In this document: piece by piece, positions 55,754 through 64,000 of the stretch
Position numbering within the stretch: the first letter of the stretch is position 1
Layout of the letters: each line of letters starts with the position of its first letter
Source of the DNA: Caulobacter sp. X
GTDB lineage: Bacteria; Pseudomonadota; Alphaproteobacteria; Caulobacterales; Caulobacteraceae
Assembly (NCBI RefSeq): GCF_002742635.1
Contig: NZ_PEGF01000002.1
Location: 310,001 to 374,000 of the forward strand
Direction: 5' to 3'
Length of the DNA stretch: 64,000 bases
The notes under the pieces: generated by a model
The model's database searches: none
What the model saw: the letters and a program-made list of their open reading frames with translations, nothing else
Told to the model about the DNA's origin: nothing
Made by a program: the position numbers and the translations under genes

Positions 55754-57328
55754 CTGCACGCCGGGACGTCCCGCCTCGACCGCGAAGCGCTGCAAGCCGC
55801 GCACGGTCGCGGCGGGATCCTTGCGGTCGCTGATCGCCTGGAAGCGGGTCTCGATCGCCTCGCGGGTGAGGGTCAGGCTCGCATAGCCGTTGGTCTCCAG
55901 ATCGACGTAACGGACGTGCGGATTGCGCGCCTGGACCTTGTCGAACGCGCCCTTGGGCGGTCCTTCCTGGCTGATGGCGGCCGCCACGAACTCGCTGGCC
56001 ACGGCCGGCGCGCCATCCTTGCGGAAGTCGGTCTTCAGGTCGGTCGCCCAGAAGGAATGGATGTCGCCGCCCAGGAAGACCGGGTTGGGCGCGCGGCTGG
56101 CGGCCAGGGCGTCCAGCATCCGCCCGCGATTGGCTTGGTAGCCGTCCCAGCCGTCGGTGAAGTGACCCTCCTGGCCATCCTTGCCCGTCTGGTTGATCGG
56201 CGCGACCAGCAGGTCCTGCACCATCACGGTCCAGCGCGCGTCGGCGCGCTTGAAACCGTCGTACAGCCAGCGCTCCTGGCGCGCGCCCAGCATGGTGCGC
56301 GAGGGATCGGTCATCTCCGGGCAGGTTTCCGGGACCACGTGGCCGCCCCGCCAGGTTGGGGTGGGGCAGGGCTGTATGGACCGGTACTGCCGGCCGTCCA
56401 GGACCAGGAATTCGGCGAGATCGCCGTATCGCAACCGATCGTAGATCCGCATGTCCGGCCCGTGCGGCCGCGAGCGCGGGCGAAGCGGCATGTGCTCGTA
56501 GAAGGCGCGATACGCGGCGGCGCGGCGGCGCAGGAAGGCCTCGGTCGAGACCTCGGGGTCCTGTGACCATTGATTGGAATAGTCGTTCTGCACCTCGTGG
56601 TCGTCCCAGGTCATCAGGCAGGGGGCGACGGCGTGCAGGGCTTGCAGGTCGGGATCGGTCTTGTAGAGCGCATAACGGTTGCGATAGCCGGCGAGATCGA
56701 CGACGTCGTCCTGGCGATCGTGGGCGCGGACGGTGCGGCCTTTCGCGCGGTCGCCGCGATAGCTGTACTCGTAGATGTAGTCGCCCAGGAACAGGACGAG
56801 GTCGGGTCGCTCGGCCGCCAGATGGCGATAGGCTGCGAAGTATCCCAGCTCCCAATGGGCGCAGGTCGCCATGCCCAGGGTCAGCCGCTCGACCCGCGCG
56901 TTCGGCGCCGGCGCGGTGCGCGCCTGGCCAATGTCGCTCTGATGACCCAGGCTGGTGAAGCGATACCAGTAGGGGCGATCCGGCTTCAGGCCGTCGACCT
57001 CGACGTGGATCGAATGCGCGAAACGGGCGTCGGCGACCGCTTGGCCCGTTCGGACCACCCGGCGCATGGTCTCGTCCTCCGCCACTTCCCAGAGCACCCG
57101 CGCGGGCGCGAACAGGCCGCCTTGTCCGTCGCTGGCGAGCGGGTCCGTGGCCAAGCGTGTCCAGAGCACAAAGCCGTCCGGGACCGGATCGCCGCTGGCC
57201 ACGCCGAGCGTGAAGGGCGTCGTCCGCGCCGTGGGGCCCGAGCGGGCATAGGCGGGAGCGCCCGCCGCGAGCAGCGCCAAGCCGCCGGTGAGGAGGAACT
57301 GGCGACGCTCGATTAGGGGGGGATGCAT
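55745..57328 (-). CDS. phoD: PhoD-family alkaline phosphatase 3, Zur-box linked
   Basis: I use ATG 57328, which gives a twin-arginine signal (IERRQFLLTGG) of normal length. An ATG at 57367, only 4 bases past the Zur-type box, would add 13 residues and could serve a leaderless message. The 527-residue protein has GVASGDPVPDGFVLWTR, ATCAHWELGYFAAYRH, GDYIYEYS, WDDHEVQNDYSNQW and GGDIHSFWATDLK, the full PhoD set. The second-to-last motif has GGDIH instead of the SGDYH/SGDSH of the other two copies. PhoD enzymes use Fe3+ and Ca2+ rather than zinc. The gene runs toward and overlaps the AcpA-like gene, and both have Zur-type operators. Confidence 0.9.
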   Translation of the reverse strand: MHPPLIERRQFLLTGGLALLAAGAPAYARSGPTARTTPFTLGVASGDPVPDGFVLWTRLATDPLASDGQGGLFAPARVLWEVAEDETMRRVVRTGQAVADARFAHSIHVEVDGLKPDRPYWYRFTSLGHQSDIGQARTAPAPNARVERLTLGMATCAHWELGYFAAYRHLAAERPDLVLFLGDYIYEYSYRGDRAKGRTVRAHDRQDDVVDLAGYRNRYALYKTDPDLQALHAVAPCLMTWDDHEVQNDYSNQWSQDPEVSTEAFLRRRAAAYRAFYEHMPLRPRSRPHGPDMRIYDRLRYGDLAEFLVLDGRQYRSIQPCPTPTWRGGHVVPETCPEMTDPSRTMLGARQERWLYDGFKRADARWTVMVQDLLVAPINQTGKDGQEGHFTDGWDGYQANRGRMLDALAASRAPNPVFLGGDIHSFWATDLKTDFRKDGAPAVASEFVAAAISQEGPPKGAFDKVQARNPHVRYVDLETNGYASLTLTREAIETRFQAISDRKDPAATVRGLQRFAVEAGRPGVQLA

Positions 57329-57370
57329 CGATGGCGAACTCGCGACGGGACACCGCGCATAAATCATAAA

Positions 57371-57385
57371 TGTTATAACGTAACA
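57371..57385 (-). promoter_or_regulatory. Zur-type operator 4
   Basis: TGTTA-TAACG-TAACA has perfect 5-bp half-sites. It precedes the third phoD-type gene on the minus strand and contains a TTATAA/TATAAC -10-like element in that direction. It is 31 bases from operator 5. Confidence 0.8.
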
Positions 57386-57416
57386 ATCCTTGTCGGCCGG
57401 CAAGGGCGGCGCTATG

Positions 57417-57434
57417 TGTGTTATACTATAACAC

Positions 57435-57435
<1 letters not shown>
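57417..57435 (+). promoter_or_regulatory. Zur-type operator 5, overlapping a start codon
   Basis: TGTGTTATA-c-TATAACACA is a perfect 19-base palindrome, the strongest of the five. Its last base is the A of the ATG of the COG0523 gene. TATACT inside it looks like a -10 element placed 7 bases from that ATG, suggesting a leaderless transcript. Confidence 0.85.
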
Positions 57436-58666
<1,231 letters not shown>

Positions 58667-58670
<4 letters not shown>

Positions 58671-58843
58671 TGGCGGTCGAGCCCGCGCCCATCGACGACT
58701 TTGTCGCGCCCTCGGCCGCTTGGGTGGCGCAGCGGTTTGGCGTCAGCGAGGACGAGGCCGAATGGGTGCTGGTCCTTTACCGGTTCCAGACGCTGTATCC
58801 GGACGGCCCAGAGCCCGGCAGGTTCTACTGCGAGGCTTTGTGA
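58667..58843 (+). CDS. Small conserved-looking protein (58 aa), unknown
   Basis: The ATGATG at 58667 overlaps the GTPase stop, with starts possible at 58661, 58667 or 58670. The acidic protein ([42 protein letters not shown]) is helical-looking with no membrane segment and one Cys near the end (FYCEAL). I do not recognise the family. Tight coupling to the GTPase and to the MerC-type gene 4 bases downstream supports a real gene in the zinc operon. Confidence 0.65.
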
Positions 58844-58847
58844 CGCC

Positions 58848-59477
58848 ATGACGCTTCTGATCGAACACCGCTTGCGCCGCATGGAGCCCTATGAAGCCGC
58901 GTCGTTCTGGATCGCCCGTCGGGCGCGGGGAGCGCTCAGCGACGATGAGCGCGCGCTCTTTTCCCGCTGGCTCGAAAACCCCGCCGCCGCCGATGCCTAT
59001 GGCCGGATGGACCGCCTATGGGCCGAGCTGGGCCTAATGAAGCCAAGGCGAGCGCGTTTCGCCGCCGGAGATCCACTCATGAACGCCAATTTCGACAAGG
59101 CCCTGGACCTTTCAGCCGTGAGCCTCTCGGCGCTCTGCTTGGTTCACTGCCTGGCCTTGCCCGCCCTGTCTCTCTTCCTGCCGGTTCTCGGCCTATGGGC
59201 GCGAGCTGAGTGGGTGCATGTGCTCTTCGTCGCCTTGGCCGCGCCCATCGCGGTATTGGCGTTTGTCGATCGCAAGGCGTGGCGTCCGTATTCTTGGCCC
59301 CTGCTTGGCCTTGCCCTGGTGGGTCTGGCGCTCATGCTGGCGGGAGCCACGGATGTCTTCAGCGCCGTGGACGAGCGTGTGACGACGGTGTCGGGAGGAA
59401 CGCTTCTGGCCCTGGCGCACCTCGGAAATCTACGTCGCCGACACCAGATGGCGCGTCGAGATTCGTGCGGCCATTGA
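58848..59477 (+). CDS. DUF4880 (FecR N-terminal) - MerC fusion membrane protein
   Basis: The 209-residue chain joins two parts in one frame. Residues about 10-65 match the FecR N-terminal DUF4880 domain (EAASFWIARRARGALSDDER, FSRWLENPAAADAYGRMDRLW), normally the cytoplasmic part of an anti-sigma factor. Residues about 85-209 are a MerC-type four-helix membrane domain with LSALCLVHCLALPALSLFLP, where the two Cys lie in helix 1 as in MerC. MerC proteins move Hg2+ or other metals across the inner membrane. An internal ATG at 59079 has a CGGAG site and could make MerC alone. No ECF sigma gene is nearby. In this operon the metal is probably zinc (inference). Confidence 0.75.
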   Translation: MTLLIEHRLRRMEPYEAASFWIARRARGALSDDERALFSRWLENPAAADAYGRMDRLWAELGLMKPRRARFAAGDPLMNANFDKALDLSAVSLSALCLVHCLALPALSLFLPVLGLWARAEWVHVLFVALAAPIAVLAFVDRKAWRPYSWPLLGLALVGLALMLAGATDVFSAVDERVTTVSGGTLLALAHLGNLRRRHQMARRDSCGH

Positions 59478-59628
59478 CGGCCATATCGAGTTCGCCTTGA
59501 CGCTCTTCCGCTCCGCCGTCGGCTTGGCGGAGGTCGCGGATTGAAATCAGGGGATGAACGGAAGAGGGGGTCATCCCTAGGGGGCGGACCGCTAGACAGT
59601 GAGCCGGGTTGGGCGTAGGGGCGTCGTC
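59478..59628 (+). promoter_or_regulatory. Promoter/leader region of the DUF2946-TBDR-PepSY group
   Basis: GGGATGA-N13-TCATCCC (59551-59577) is an inverted repeat between the MerC-type gene and the DUF2946 gene; it might terminate the zinc operon or act as an operator. No Zur-type box is present here, so the following genes seem to answer to another signal. Confidence 0.35.
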
Positions 59629-60069
59629 ATGAACCGGGGGACGACACGACTGACGCCGTGGTTGGCGCGCTTAGGCGTGACCCTGGCCTTCTGCGCGGTC
59701 GCCCTCCGGATCGCGATCCCCAGCGGCTATATGCTCGGTCAGCCCAGCGGCGTGAACGGCCTTCCGGCTCTGATGATCTGCTCGGGGCAGGGCGCGCTGG
59801 AGGTCAAGAGCGGCGCCAACCCCGCTCTGGACGGCTTGCGCAAGATCGTCGCCGATCAGGACAAGAAAGACGGCGAAAAAAGTGCGCCCCAGCATGGATG
59901 CGCCTTCGCGGGGCATTCGACTCCTGTCCACGCGCCGGATCTCCAGAGCCTAGCCGCGCCGGCTTTCGCGCCGTTCGTCCAAGCCGCCTCGACGCCGCTT
60001 CATCAGCGTCCGGGCCTTGGACTGGCCGCGCCGCCGCCGCCCAAGACAGGACCGCCTTCGATCGTCTGA
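59629..60069 (+). CDS. DUF2946-family protein
   Basis: ATG 59629 follows GTAGGGGCG; an upstream in-frame GTG would add 10 residues. The 146-residue protein has one hydrophobic helix near the N-terminus (about 15-33), the IPSGYM motif, Cys at 50 (ALMICSGQG), a HGCAFAGH motif (about 88-95) and the Pro-rich end APPPPKTGPP. This is the DUF2946 pattern. Such small proteins commonly precede metal-linked TBDR and PepSY genes, as here, and their Cys/His residues suggest copper or heme-type metal handling. Function is not established. Confidence 0.8.
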   Translation: MNRGTTRLTPWLARLGVTLAFCAVALRIAIPSGYMLGQPSGVNGLPALMICSGQGALEVKSGANPALDGLRKIVADQDKKDGEKSAPQHGCAFAGHSTPVHAPDLQSLAAPAFAPFVQAASTPLHQRPGLGLAAPPPPKTGPPSIV

Positions 60070-60132
60070 CACCGAATCCCGTCCGCCAAATCGGCGCGGC
60101 GGCTCAACCTTGTCTGACGAACGGAAATAAAA

Positions 60133-62448
60133 ATGACTGTCTCTCGCAGCGCCGCGTCCGCGCGCGCTCTGCTGGCCGCGCTCGCGTTCAGCCCTCTTTC
60201 GCTACCCGCCGTGGCGATCGCCGCCGACGCCGCCGTTCCGGCCGCCGACGCCGCCGAAGCCAAATCCAACGAAGTCGATCAGGTGCTGGTCGTCGGGCGG
60301 GGTGACAAGCCGGTCACCGTCGTGCCCCGCGGCCTCGCCGTCTCGCTGGGGCAGACCGAGTTCGAGGCGATCAACGCGGTCAATGTCGAAGACCTGATGA
60401 AGTACGCGCCCGACTTCTTCGTACGCAAACGCTTCGCTGGCGACGACAACGCCGTGGTCGCTCTGCGTGGCACCAACACCGTCCAGAGCGCCCGCACCAT
60501 CGTGTTGGTCGATGGTTTCGTGGTCTCCAACTTCCTGGGCAACCGCTACGACTATCCGCCCAAGTGGAACGTGGTCGGCCCGGCCGAGGTGCGCCAGTTC
60601 GACATCGTCTATGGCCCCTATTCGGCTCGCTACGGCGGCAACTCGATGGGCGGGGTGATCTCGGTCACGACCCGCGAGCCCGAGCCTGGCCGCGAGGTCT
60701 ACGCCAACGCCCAGACCATGATCATGCCGTTCAAGGAGTACGGCTTCGATCAGACCTTCAAGGGCTACAGCGCCGAGGGCGGAATCTCATACAAGCAGGA
60801 GGACGGCCCGTGGAGCGTGCGCGGCGGCTTCCGACATTTCGAGAACACCGGCCAGTCGATGACCTACAATCTGCTGACCGCCACGACCGGGACGGGGACG
60901 GCGGTCACCGGCGCCTACAACGATAGCCGCCTGGCCACGCCCGTGTTCGGCGGGGCCTCGCCCGTGCACGTCATTCAGGACCAGCTCCGCCTGCGCGTCG
61001 GCTATGCGGCCGCCAATGGCTGGGACATCCAAGCCCTGGGCTTTGCCTGGAAGACCAATCAGGATCTGACCAATCCGCGCAGCTGGCTGGTCGATGCTTC
61101 TGGCAAGCCGGTCTATCAGGGCAAGGTCAGCTACGCCGGCAAGACCTGGAACGCCACGGGCCTGACCTTCTCCGAGACCGACCGCACCGAATATCTGGCC
61201 GGACTGAAACTGGCCGGTCCGCTGGCGGGCTGGAAGGCGTCGTTCAATCTGTCGCGCTACTGGATTCCCGACCAGGACGCTCGCACCTCCAACGACTACG
61301 CCACGGGCGCATCCAACGGCGCCGGCACGCAAAGCCGTCAGACCAAACCCGGTTGGTGGACAGGCGACGCGACCTTCGATCGCGCCTTCGGCAAGCACGA
61401 GATCGGCTTTGGCCTGAACGCCAACCTCTACGAGGCGGGGACCGACACCTACGCCACCACCAACTGGCACACAGCGACCGCGCCGGTTTACTCGACTTCG
61501 ACCTACGGCAAGACCAGCCTTTGGGGCGTGTGGGCCGAGGACGCCTATGATCTGGACGGCAACTTCGTCCTGACCGGCGGTCTGCGCTTCGACAGCTGGC
61601 GCGCCTTCGACGGCGGCATCGGCAAGCGCGTGTCGGGCGCGCGGGTCGACAGCGCCTATCCGGAACGCGATGAGACCTCGGTGAGCCCGAAGCTCTCGCT
61701 GCAAGGTCAGATTCCGGGCGACTTCGAGCTGCAGGTCAGCCTCGGGACCGCCAAGCGCTTTCCGACCGTCGGCGAGCTCTACCAGGGACGGTTTGACGAC
61801 ATCACCCGCCAGATCGATCCGACCAGCTATGACCCGAACCTGAAGTCCGAGAAGTCCACGGACGCCAGCGTCATCCTGCGGCGCAAGTTTGGGAAGGTCC
61901 GCTCGACCACCAGCCTGTTCTACCAGGACATCGACGACGCGATCTTCAGCTTCAGCGGCCTCAACCAGTACGGAACCGTCGTCACGTCCTACAAGAACGT
62001 CGACAAGGTCCGCCAATATGGCGTGGAGCTGATCCTAGAGGCCTCGGACGTGCTGATCCCGGGCCTGGACATCGACGCCAACGTCACGCGGATCGACGCC
62101 AAGACCATCAAGAACAGCGCCAACACCGCCGCCGAGGGTGTGAAGTTCCCGCGCATTCCCGATTGGCGGTCCAGCGGCAATGTCCGCTATCGCATCAATG
62201 ACCGCCTCAAGGCCTCGCTGGGTTGGCGCTACGCCTCGCGCCCCAACTCCGACCTGTTCGGCCTGGTCCGGGGCGACGCCTACGGCTTCCAGACCGAGTA
62301 CTTCACGGTCGATACGCGGGTTTCGTGGGACGTCACCAAGAAGGCGCAGCTGAGCGTCGGGATCGACAACCTGTTCAACGACCAGGCCTACGTCTCCCAC
62401 CCGCTGCCGCAGCGGACCTTCGTCTTCGACATCAAGACCAAGTGGTAG
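60133..62448 (+). CDS. TonB-dependent receptor of the DUF2946/PepSY module
   Basis: This 771-residue protein starts after ACGGAAATAAAA. The signal peptide ends AIAA and is followed by an Ala-rich linker and a weak TonB-box region (DQVLVVG). The plug has VNVEDLMKYAPDFFVRKRF, VALRGTNTVQSARTIVLVDGF and GPYSARYGGNSMGGVISVTTREP. The barrel ends FVFDIKTKW. The plug wording is that of the receptors usually found beside PepSY proteins, and a metal chelate or copper ligand is likely. The PepSY gene starts 12 bases after its stop, so these are one operon. Confidence 0.87.
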   Translation: MTVSRSAASARALLAALAFSPLSLPAVAIAADAAVPAADAAEAKSNEVDQVLVVGRGDKPVTVVPRGLAVSLGQTEFEAINAVNVEDLMKYAPDFFVRKRFAGDDNAVVALRGTNTVQSARTIVLVDGFVVSNFLGNRYDYPPKWNVVGPAEVRQFDIVYGPYSARYGGNSMGGVISVTTREPEPGREVYANAQTMIMPFKEYGFDQTFKGYSAEGGISYKQEDGPWSVRGGFRHFENTGQSMTYNLLTATTGTGTAVTGAYNDSRLATPVFGGASPVHVIQDQLRLRVGYAAANGWDIQALGFAWKTNQDLTNPRSWLVDASGKPVYQGKVSYAGKTWNATGLTFSETDRTEYLAGLKLAGPLAGWKASFNLSRYWIPDQDARTSNDYATGASNGAGTQSRQTKPGWWTGDATFDRAFGKHEIGFGLNANLYEAGTDTYATTNWHTATAPVYSTSTYGKTSLWGVWAEDAYDLDGNFVLTGGLRFDSWRAFDGGIGKRVSGARVDSAYPERDETSVSPKLSLQGQIPGDFELQVSLGTAKRFPTVGELYQGRFDDITRQIDPTSYDPNLKSEKSTDASVILRRKFGKVRSTTSLFYQDIDDAIFSFSGLNQYGTVVTSYKNVDKVRQYGVELILEASDVLIPGLDIDANVTRIDAKTIKNSANTAAEGVKFPRIPDWRSSGNVRYRINDRLKASLGWRYASRPNSDLFGLVRGDAYGFQTEYFTVDTRVSWDVTKKAQLSVGIDNLFNDQAYVSHPLPQRTFVFDIKTKW

Positions 62449-62460
62449 GAGCCTGACCTC

Positions 62461-63897
62461 ATGACCACGTCCAGCCCGGCCCTGATCAAGGCTCGCCGAA
62501 CGATTTTCGACTATCGCGCCATCTGGCGCTGGCACTTCTATGCCGGCCTGTTTTGCGCGCCGTTCGTCATCATCCTGGCGATCACCGGCTCGATCTATCT
62601 GTTCAAGCCTCAGGTCGAGGCCTGGCTGGATCGCCCCTATGACCACCTGACGCTGACGGGGAAACCCGTCAGCGCCCAGGCCCAGGTCGACGCGGCCCTC
62701 AAGGCCGTGCCAGGCTCGCGCCTGCGCACCTATGAGGTGCGACGCGAAGCCGATGACGCCGCCCGCGTGGTGGTGGGCAAGAAGGGCGAGAACATCCTCG
62801 TCTATGTCCATCCCGAGACGCTGCGGATCCTCAAGGTGATCAATCAGGATGATCGCCTGATGCAGATCGACAAGACCATCCATGGCGAACTGCTGATGGG
62901 CGATAATGGCTCGATCCTGGTCGAGCTGGCCGCCTGCTGGGCCATCGTGATGGTGGTGACGGGTCTTTATCTGTGGTGGCCGCGTCAGGCCCAGGGCCTG
63001 GGCGGCGTGCTCTATCCGCGTCTTGGTCGGGGTTCGAAACTGTTCTGGCGCGACCTGCACGCCGTCACCGGCGTGTGGATCTCGAGCCTGGCGCTGTTTC
63101 TGCTGCTGACCGGTCTGCCTTGGGCCAAGGTCTGGGGCGATAGTTTCAAGGAAGTGCGCAAGCTGACCGGCACGGCGGTCGCCAAGCAGGACTGGTCGAC
63201 GGGCCGGGCCGGGGAGAAGGCCGAGAGCCGGGCGCTGGACGCCTCGGGCGGCGGCGAGCACGCGGGTCACATGGCCGGGATGGACATGGCCGGCATGGAC
63301 ATGGCGATGACGCCGTCGGCGCCGACGCCCGCCCTAGACCGCATGGCCGCGACGGTGCGGGCCATGGACCTGCCGCCGCCAGTGCTGATCGCGCCGCCCT
63401 CCAGCAAGAAAGGCCGCAACGCCTCGCCCGACTGGACGGCGCGGTCCGATACGCCAAACCGGCCTCAGCGGGTGACCCTGACGCTCGATCCCGCCTCCGG
63501 CCAGGTGACCCGCACCGAAGGCTTCTCCGCTCGACATCCGATCGACAAGGTCATCGGCTATGGCATCGCGGCTCACGAGGGCCAGTTGTTCGGCCTCGCC
63601 AATCAGCTTCTGGGCGTTCTCACCGCCATCGGCTTGATCACCCTCAGCGTCAGCGGCCTGGTCATCTGGTGGCGTCGCCGGCCGCGGGGACAGCTGGGCG
63701 CGCCGCCCGCCTTGCCCGAAGGCCGCATCGCGGCCGGCGTGGGCGTCTTGATTGTCGTGTTCGGCGTGTTGCTGCCGGTGCTGGGAGTTTCGATGATCGC
63801 GATCGCGCTTCTGGAGCGTCTCGCGCTTCGCCATATCCCCGGCGTCCGCCATTGGCTGGGGCTTCGGTCAAGCGAAAGACCGGCGGAGGCCGCCTGA
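62461..63897 (+). CDS. PepSY-type membrane protein with His/Met-rich loop
   Basis: This 478-residue protein follows AGGAGCCTGACC. It has the PepSY-TM layout: helix at about 30-52 (after WRWHFYAGLFCAPFVI), a periplasmic PepSY domain, helix at about 158-178 with LVELAACWAIVMVVTGLYLWWPR, helix at about 205-222, a large loop, and two C-terminal helices (about 385-405 and 425-450). The loop carries HAGHMAGMDMAGMDMAM (His267, His270 and Met271, 274, 276, 279, 281, 283), a likely soft-metal site. Relatives such as FoxB reduce ferric siderophores; the Met/His run suggests copper binding here. Confidence 0.87.
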   Translation: MTTSSPALIKARRTIFDYRAIWRWHFYAGLFCAPFVIILAITGSIYLFKPQVEAWLDRPYDHLTLTGKPVSAQAQVDAALKAVPGSRLRTYEVRREADDAARVVVGKKGENILVYVHPETLRILKVINQDDRLMQIDKTIHGELLMGDNGSILVELAACWAIVMVVTGLYLWWPRQAQGLGGVLYPRLGRGSKLFWRDLHAVTGVWISSLALFLLLTGLPWAKVWGDSFKEVRKLTGTAVAKQDWSTGRAGEKAESRALDASGGGEHAGHMAGMDMAGMDMAMTPSAPTPALDRMAATVRAMDLPPPVLIAPPSSKKGRNASPDWTARSDTPNRPQRVTLTLDPASGQVTRTEGFSARHPIDKVIGYGIAAHEGQLFGLANQLLGVLTAIGLITLSVSGLVIWWRRRPRGQLGAPPALPEGRIAAGVGVLIVVFGVLLPVLGVSMIAIALLERLALRHIPGVRHWLGLRSSERPAEAA

Positions 63898-64000
63898 CGC
63901 AATCGCGGCGCTGGCCACCGTTCAGCCGCGCTTAGTCGGCCGGGGTAGCGGTCGATGCGACGCGGTTTGAGGGTGGTCTCCTTCCGCTTGCTTCAAAGGG
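63898..64000. other. Right edge of window, no gene seen
   Basis: The last 103 bases follow the PepSY stop and contain no start with a ribosome site, no clear hairpin, and no recognisable motif. Confidence 0.5.

Overview
The window is GC-rich, densely coded bacterial chromosome. It has eight TonB-dependent receptors (TBDRs), Tat-exported phosphatases, LacI/TetR/LysR regulators and flavin-dependent halogenase homologues, which points to an alphaproteobacterium of the Caulobacter/Brevundimonas type. I see no tRNA, rRNA, insertion sequence, prophage or CRISPR array. The genus is inferred from gene content and style, not from a marker gene.

Layout. (1) 1-10.9 kb, sugar utilisation: the 3' end of a pectinesterase, a GH3 beta-glucosidase with its LacI-type regulator, and, divergently, a large TBDR followed by two tryptophan-halogenase-like flavoproteins. 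(2) 11-30.6 kb, phosphoester scavenging: two cassettes each pair a rare double-TetR regulator (both 431 aa) with a TBDR and one or two exported phosphatases (PhoD+PhoD; a PTP-type phosphatase). Between them lies a minus-strand block: TBDR, LysR regulator, a PhnZ/TmpB-like HD-domain oxygenase, and a phosphocholine-type phospholipase C. (3) 30.6-35.1 kb: a tandem glycine riboswitch lies in the leader of a TBDR gene that is followed by an exported M19 dipeptidase. This suggests glycine-dependent control of peptide uptake. (4) 35.5-59.5 kb, an apparent zinc-starvation island: five near-identical operators (TGTTA-N5-TAAC[A/G]) of Zur type lie at the promoters of a siderophore-like TBDR with an ABC-2 exporter, a ZnuD/ZnuK-like TBDR, a long operon, two exported phosphatases, and a COG0523 GTPase. 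The long operon holds an HTH-transmembrane-thioredoxin fusion, a Lol/MacB-type ABC transporter, three DUF3299 proteins, and S46 and M1 peptidases. gamma-Glutamyltransferase lies just downstream. A DUF4880-MerC fusion follows the GTPase. (5) 59.6-63.9 kb: DUF2946 protein, TBDR and PepSY membrane protein with a His/Met-rich loop, probably a copper or iron-chelate acquisition module.

How it fits together. The zinc island looks like an integrated low-zinc response: outer-membrane uptake, inner-membrane machinery, a metallochaperone, peptidases that may free metal or amino acids in the periplasm, and phosphatases (PhoD and AcpA/PLC-like) that may stand in for zinc-dependent PhoA. The most unusual items are the membrane-anchored HTH-thioredoxin fusion, the Zur-operator phosphatases, the glycine riboswitch on a TBDR, and the HD oxygenase whose substrate-contact residue differs from PhnZ.
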